This document shows, one piece after another, positions 61,969 to 64,000 of a stretch of 64,000 nt of DNA. The notes below the pieces were generated by a model. The model was not told where the DNA came from and did no database searches. It saw nothing but the letters and a program-made list of their open reading frames with translations. Within the stretch, counting starts at the first letter, position 1, and each line of letters opens with the position of its first letter. Position numbers and translations under genes: made by a program. The DNA is from a bacterium (GTDB lineage: Bacteria; UBP6; UBA1177): the NCBI GenBank assembly GCA_017963125.1, contig JAGCUA010000063.1:1-64000 (forward strand), read 5' to 3'.

Positions 61969-62850
61969 TCATAATTTTTTCATCAAGCTCTCGGTATCGA
62001 TTTCCATTTTATTGAAAGCGAACCACTTTTTACCCAAATCTTTGAGCGATGCCCCGATGTGATAAACCGTCTCGTCAATGCAGAGAAAGCGGTCGTGAGA
62101 ATTTGTGAAAACTTGTAATTTTATTGGAGAATATTGGGAATTGTGCTTCTCAATATCAAGCTGCAGCTGCGGTGAAACGCTTTTGGTCAGAATGCTGACA
62201 TCAACACCGTCACTATGTTTGTCGAGCATTTTAAGAACGCTGTCATCGATGTAATTATCGAACAATATTATCTGTTTTTTCGCACTGCGGATCAGGTCGC
62301 ACACAAATGTATAGGCATCGAAAATCTGACCGTTGAAGAAAATTCCTTCTGCCGGCGGCAACGAGGTGCGGACAAAAAAATCTATTTTCTCTTCCGTCTT
62401 GCTTACACGGTTTTCAAGGCGTTCAATCCTTTGGTTTATGGAATAACCTTTAAGAAGATAGTCCTTCAAAACGCTGGTTGCCCACTTTCTAAACTCTACG
62501 CCCCGATTTGATTTGACGCGGTAACCGACGGAAATAATGACATCAAGATTGTAATATTCCGTCAAGTGTGTCTGTGTTTTACCTTGAATTGCTCCGTGCT
62601 GAGTGGTAGTCGCAAATTTTGCGACCACCACTTGTCCTTTCAATTCTTCATGTCGTGCATTAGCGATATGTTTTCCTATTGTTTTGATGTCACGGTCAAA
62701 CAACTCTGCCATTTGAATACGGCTGAGCCAAACGGTTTCGTCTGCCATTCTGACTTCCAAATGAACAGCATCATTCGGCTGATACAAAACTATTTCATTT
62801 TCTTTAAAATCAAATTGATTAGTTGTGTTGTTTTGCATATCATTATCCAA
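61969..62850 (-). CDS. RhuM-like protein with PLD-like C-terminal domain
   Basis: A 293-aa protein. Residues 15-145 are the RhuM N-terminal region: NEIVLYQPNDAVHLEVRMADETVWLSRIQMAELFDRDIKTIGKHI, then LTEYYNLDVIISVGYRVKSNRGVEFRKWA, ending in a coiled coil. From about 165 the chain changes to a phospholipase D-like fold (AKKQIILFDNYIDDSVL, then SHDRFLCIDETVYHIGASLKDLGKKWFAF), where HDRF stands in place of the HxK motif. RhuM-type proteins occur in mobile and defence regions; the function is not established. Short GGATA upstream of the ATG. Confidence 0.8.
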   Translation of the reverse strand: MDNDMQNNTTNQFDFKENEIVLYQPNDAVHLEVRMADETVWLSRIQMAELFDRDIKTIGKHIANARHEELKGQVVVAKFATTTQHGAIQGKTQTHLTEYYNLDVIISVGYRVKSNRGVEFRKWATSVLKDYLLKGYSINQRIERLENRVSKTEEKIDFFVRTSLPPAEGIFFNGQIFDAYTFVCDLIRSAKKQIILFDNYIDDSVLKMLDKHSDGVDVSILTKSVSPQLQLDIEKHNSQYSPIKLQVFTNSHDRFLCIDETVYHIGASLKDLGKKWFAFNKMEIDTESLMKKL

Positions 62851-62993
62851 TTGAACAGTTTTTGCAAATTAAGAATATTGATTTTCTAATATATATCAAC
62901 AAAAAATTTCATCATTAAGAAAATGCATCGTTAAAATAATTCCCATTTCCGTTCAAGGTCAGAGATGTTTCGCTTCGCTCAACATGACGACTC

Positions 62994-63130
62994 CCCCTCG
63001 CCACACAGGAGAGGGCTAAGATATTCCACCGATTCTCGGCGCCCATGAAATGGTCGCCCCTGAAGTAGGGGAGCTGGCTGCGAAGCAGACTGAGAGGTCG
63101 GGATGTGTCACGCAGTGACGGAGGGGTCAG
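62994..63130 (+). repeat. Cluster of palindromic intergenic repeats at the island's right edge
   Basis: Within the 368-bp gap 62851-63218 there is a CCCTC...GAGGG hairpin like the one at 61917, then CCCCTGAAGTAGGGG, GCTGCGAAGCAG and GTCACGCAGTGAC palindromes in close order. It has the look of a composite of one dispersed repeat family. The last 60 bases before the next gene carry its promoter region, in which I see no strong boxes. Confidence 0.6.
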
Positions 63131-63218
63131 TCGGCTGAGCTACCAAAACACAGATATTTCTTCAATTTTTCTTCATATCCCCTATAATTGCCCGTTTTTG
63201 ATTTTTCACGAGGTTTAA

Positions 63219-63827
63219 ATGGAAAGAATCAAAGTTCACACCGAGAATCCCGAAAAAAGGGTGATCGACAAGGCTGTAAGCGTGCTGGAAAGCGGCGGAG
63301 TCGCCCTTATTCCGGGTGACACGTCCTATCTTCTGGCTGTAAAGATCGGCAAAAAAGGGGCGCTGGAAAAGCTCAACCGCATAAAACAGACGAAAAAACG
63401 GAAGTTCTATTCCCTCGTTTTCAAGGATCTGAGCGACATTTCCCGTTACGCCGACATAGACAACCGCCACTTCAGTCTGCTCAAACGCTGCCTTCCCGGC
63501 GCATACACCTTCATTCTTACCGCCAGCCGCGAGATCCCCAAAATCATGCTCGAAAACAGAAAAGAGATCGGGATCAGGATCCCTGACAGCCGCTTCATCA
63601 GCGCACTAGTAGAAGAGATCGGAGAACCGCTCGTAGTTTCGACAGCATCCTGCGACGAAGGCGAGGAATTCTGCGACCCTGAAGAAGACAGCCCCGACTG
63701 GCTCGGTTTTGTCGACCTTCTTGTCGACGGCGGCTATCTCGCGATGGAACTGACCACTATCGTCCAGCTTTCCGGCGATGAATACGAGATCATCCGCGAA
63801 GGGAAAGGCGATATTGATATTTTTTAA
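63219..63827 (+). CDS. Sua5/YciO/YrdC-family protein
   Basis: A 202-aa protein of the YrdC fold, which binds ATP and RNA; relatives make threonylcarbamoyl-AMP for tRNA t6A37. The core is IDKAVSVLESGGVALIPGDTSYLLAV (motif usually PTdT.YGL), KQTKKRKFYSLVFKDL, LPGAYTFILTAS, and IGIRIPDSRFISALVEEIGEPLVVSTAS. PGDTSYLL and the length of about 200 residues without a Sua5 domain are typical of YciO, whose role is less certain than TsaC. No clear ribosome site precedes the ATG. Confidence 0.85.
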   Translation: MERIKVHTENPEKRVIDKAVSVLESGGVALIPGDTSYLLAVKIGKKGALEKLNRIKQTKKRKFYSLVFKDLSDISRYADIDNRHFSLLKRCLPGAYTFILTASREIPKIMLENRKEIGIRIPDSRFISALVEEIGEPLVVSTASCDEGEEFCDPEEDSPDWLGFVDLLVDGGYLAMELTTIVQLSGDEYEIIREGKGDIDIF

Positions 63828-63845
63828 CAATTTCAGGTGCTTATA

Positions 63846-64000
63846 ATGAGAAGACTCAATTTTTCCGTTCACTTTTTTCTTTATTCACTTCTCTCTTACA
63901 TTTTTTATATCATCTATTTCGTGCTGATAAAAAAAGCGGACTACTTTTTCGGGCTTTACTATTTCACGCCGGCATATATATTTGTTTTCATTAAACTTTT
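63846..64000 (+). CDS. Membrane protein, N-terminal fragment cut by window edge
   Basis: The ATG 18 bases after the YciO stop opens a frame of 51 codons that runs off the window. It encodes two hydrophobic segments (FSVHFFLYSLLSYIFYIIYFVLI and FTPAYIFVFIKL, with KKADYFFGLYY between). CAGGTG is a weak ribosome site. No family can be assigned. Confidence 0.6.
   Translation, partial: MRRLNFSVHFFLYSLLSYIFYIIYFVLIKKADYFFGLYYFTPAYIFVFIKL

Overview
The window reads as chromosome of a Gram-negative (diderm) bacterium. It encodes an Omp85/BamA outer-membrane assembly protein, many lipoproteins with a lipobox cysteine, and the murein-recycling ligase Mpl, which implies meso-diaminopimelate peptidoglycan. 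Cysteine-rich lipoproteins carrying DUF1566, DUF4215-like, VCBS and PPC domains behind an Asp/Glu-rich stalk resemble those of Myxococcota and other former Deltaproteobacteria. That placement is an impression from protein style, not a proof. Promoters that can be read (TTGACA-like, about 16 bp spacer, TATAAT-like) are ordinary sigma-70 type.

Layout. 1-11 kb: a LamG protein running off the left edge, a VCBS/UnbV lipoprotein and a rhomboid protease, an envelope operon (mpl, uppP, a CDP-alcohol phosphatidyltransferase with a degenerate N-terminal domain), then two paralogous DUF1566 lipoproteins. 11-12 kb: a four-helix-bundle (S23-like) gene embedded in 9-bp tandem repeats. 12-30 kb: an MFS permease with a divergent GAPDH, three more exported or membrane proteins, a glycosyltransferase pair, a 1089-aa lipoprotein with an internal AAGDPIM repeat, uvrC, and an operon of a 1311-aa cysteine-rich lipoprotein plus a subtilisin-like protease. 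30-39 kb: rplU-rpmA-obgE, then on the minus strand tpiA, an HD/OB nuclease-like gene, gap, pgk, a small membrane protein, ftcD and queE.

38.8-39.95 kb is a stable-RNA cluster: four tRNA-Ser genes covering all serine codons, tRNA-Arg(ACG), the gene for the deaminase that modifies that tRNA (tadA), and the SRP RNA. 40-52 kb: mfd on the minus strand, then a long plus-strand run of rluD, a receiver-like/acidic protein, ruvX, yhbY, an Omp85 protein, a GH13 amylase lipoprotein, a nitroreductase and a small lipoprotein.

51.9-63.1 kb is an accessory, defence-type island. It holds a ParE/Phd toxin-antitoxin pair, a PBECR-type nuclease, two small structured transcription units, and a four-gene nuclease cassette run from a controller-protein promoter: C-like HTH regulator, PD-(D/E)XK plus DUF2075 helicase, McrB-like AAA+ GTPase, McrC/LlaJI-like endonuclease, and Vsr. 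No DNA methyltransferase accompanies it. A type III toxin-antitoxin locus (AbiQ/ToxN family, with the remains of a second about 7.5 kb upstream) and a RhuM-PLD-like protein follow, then dispersed intergenic repeats. Core sequence resumes with a YciO/Sua5 gene. The methyltransferase-less controller/McrBC/Vsr cassette is the best candidate for an undescribed system here.
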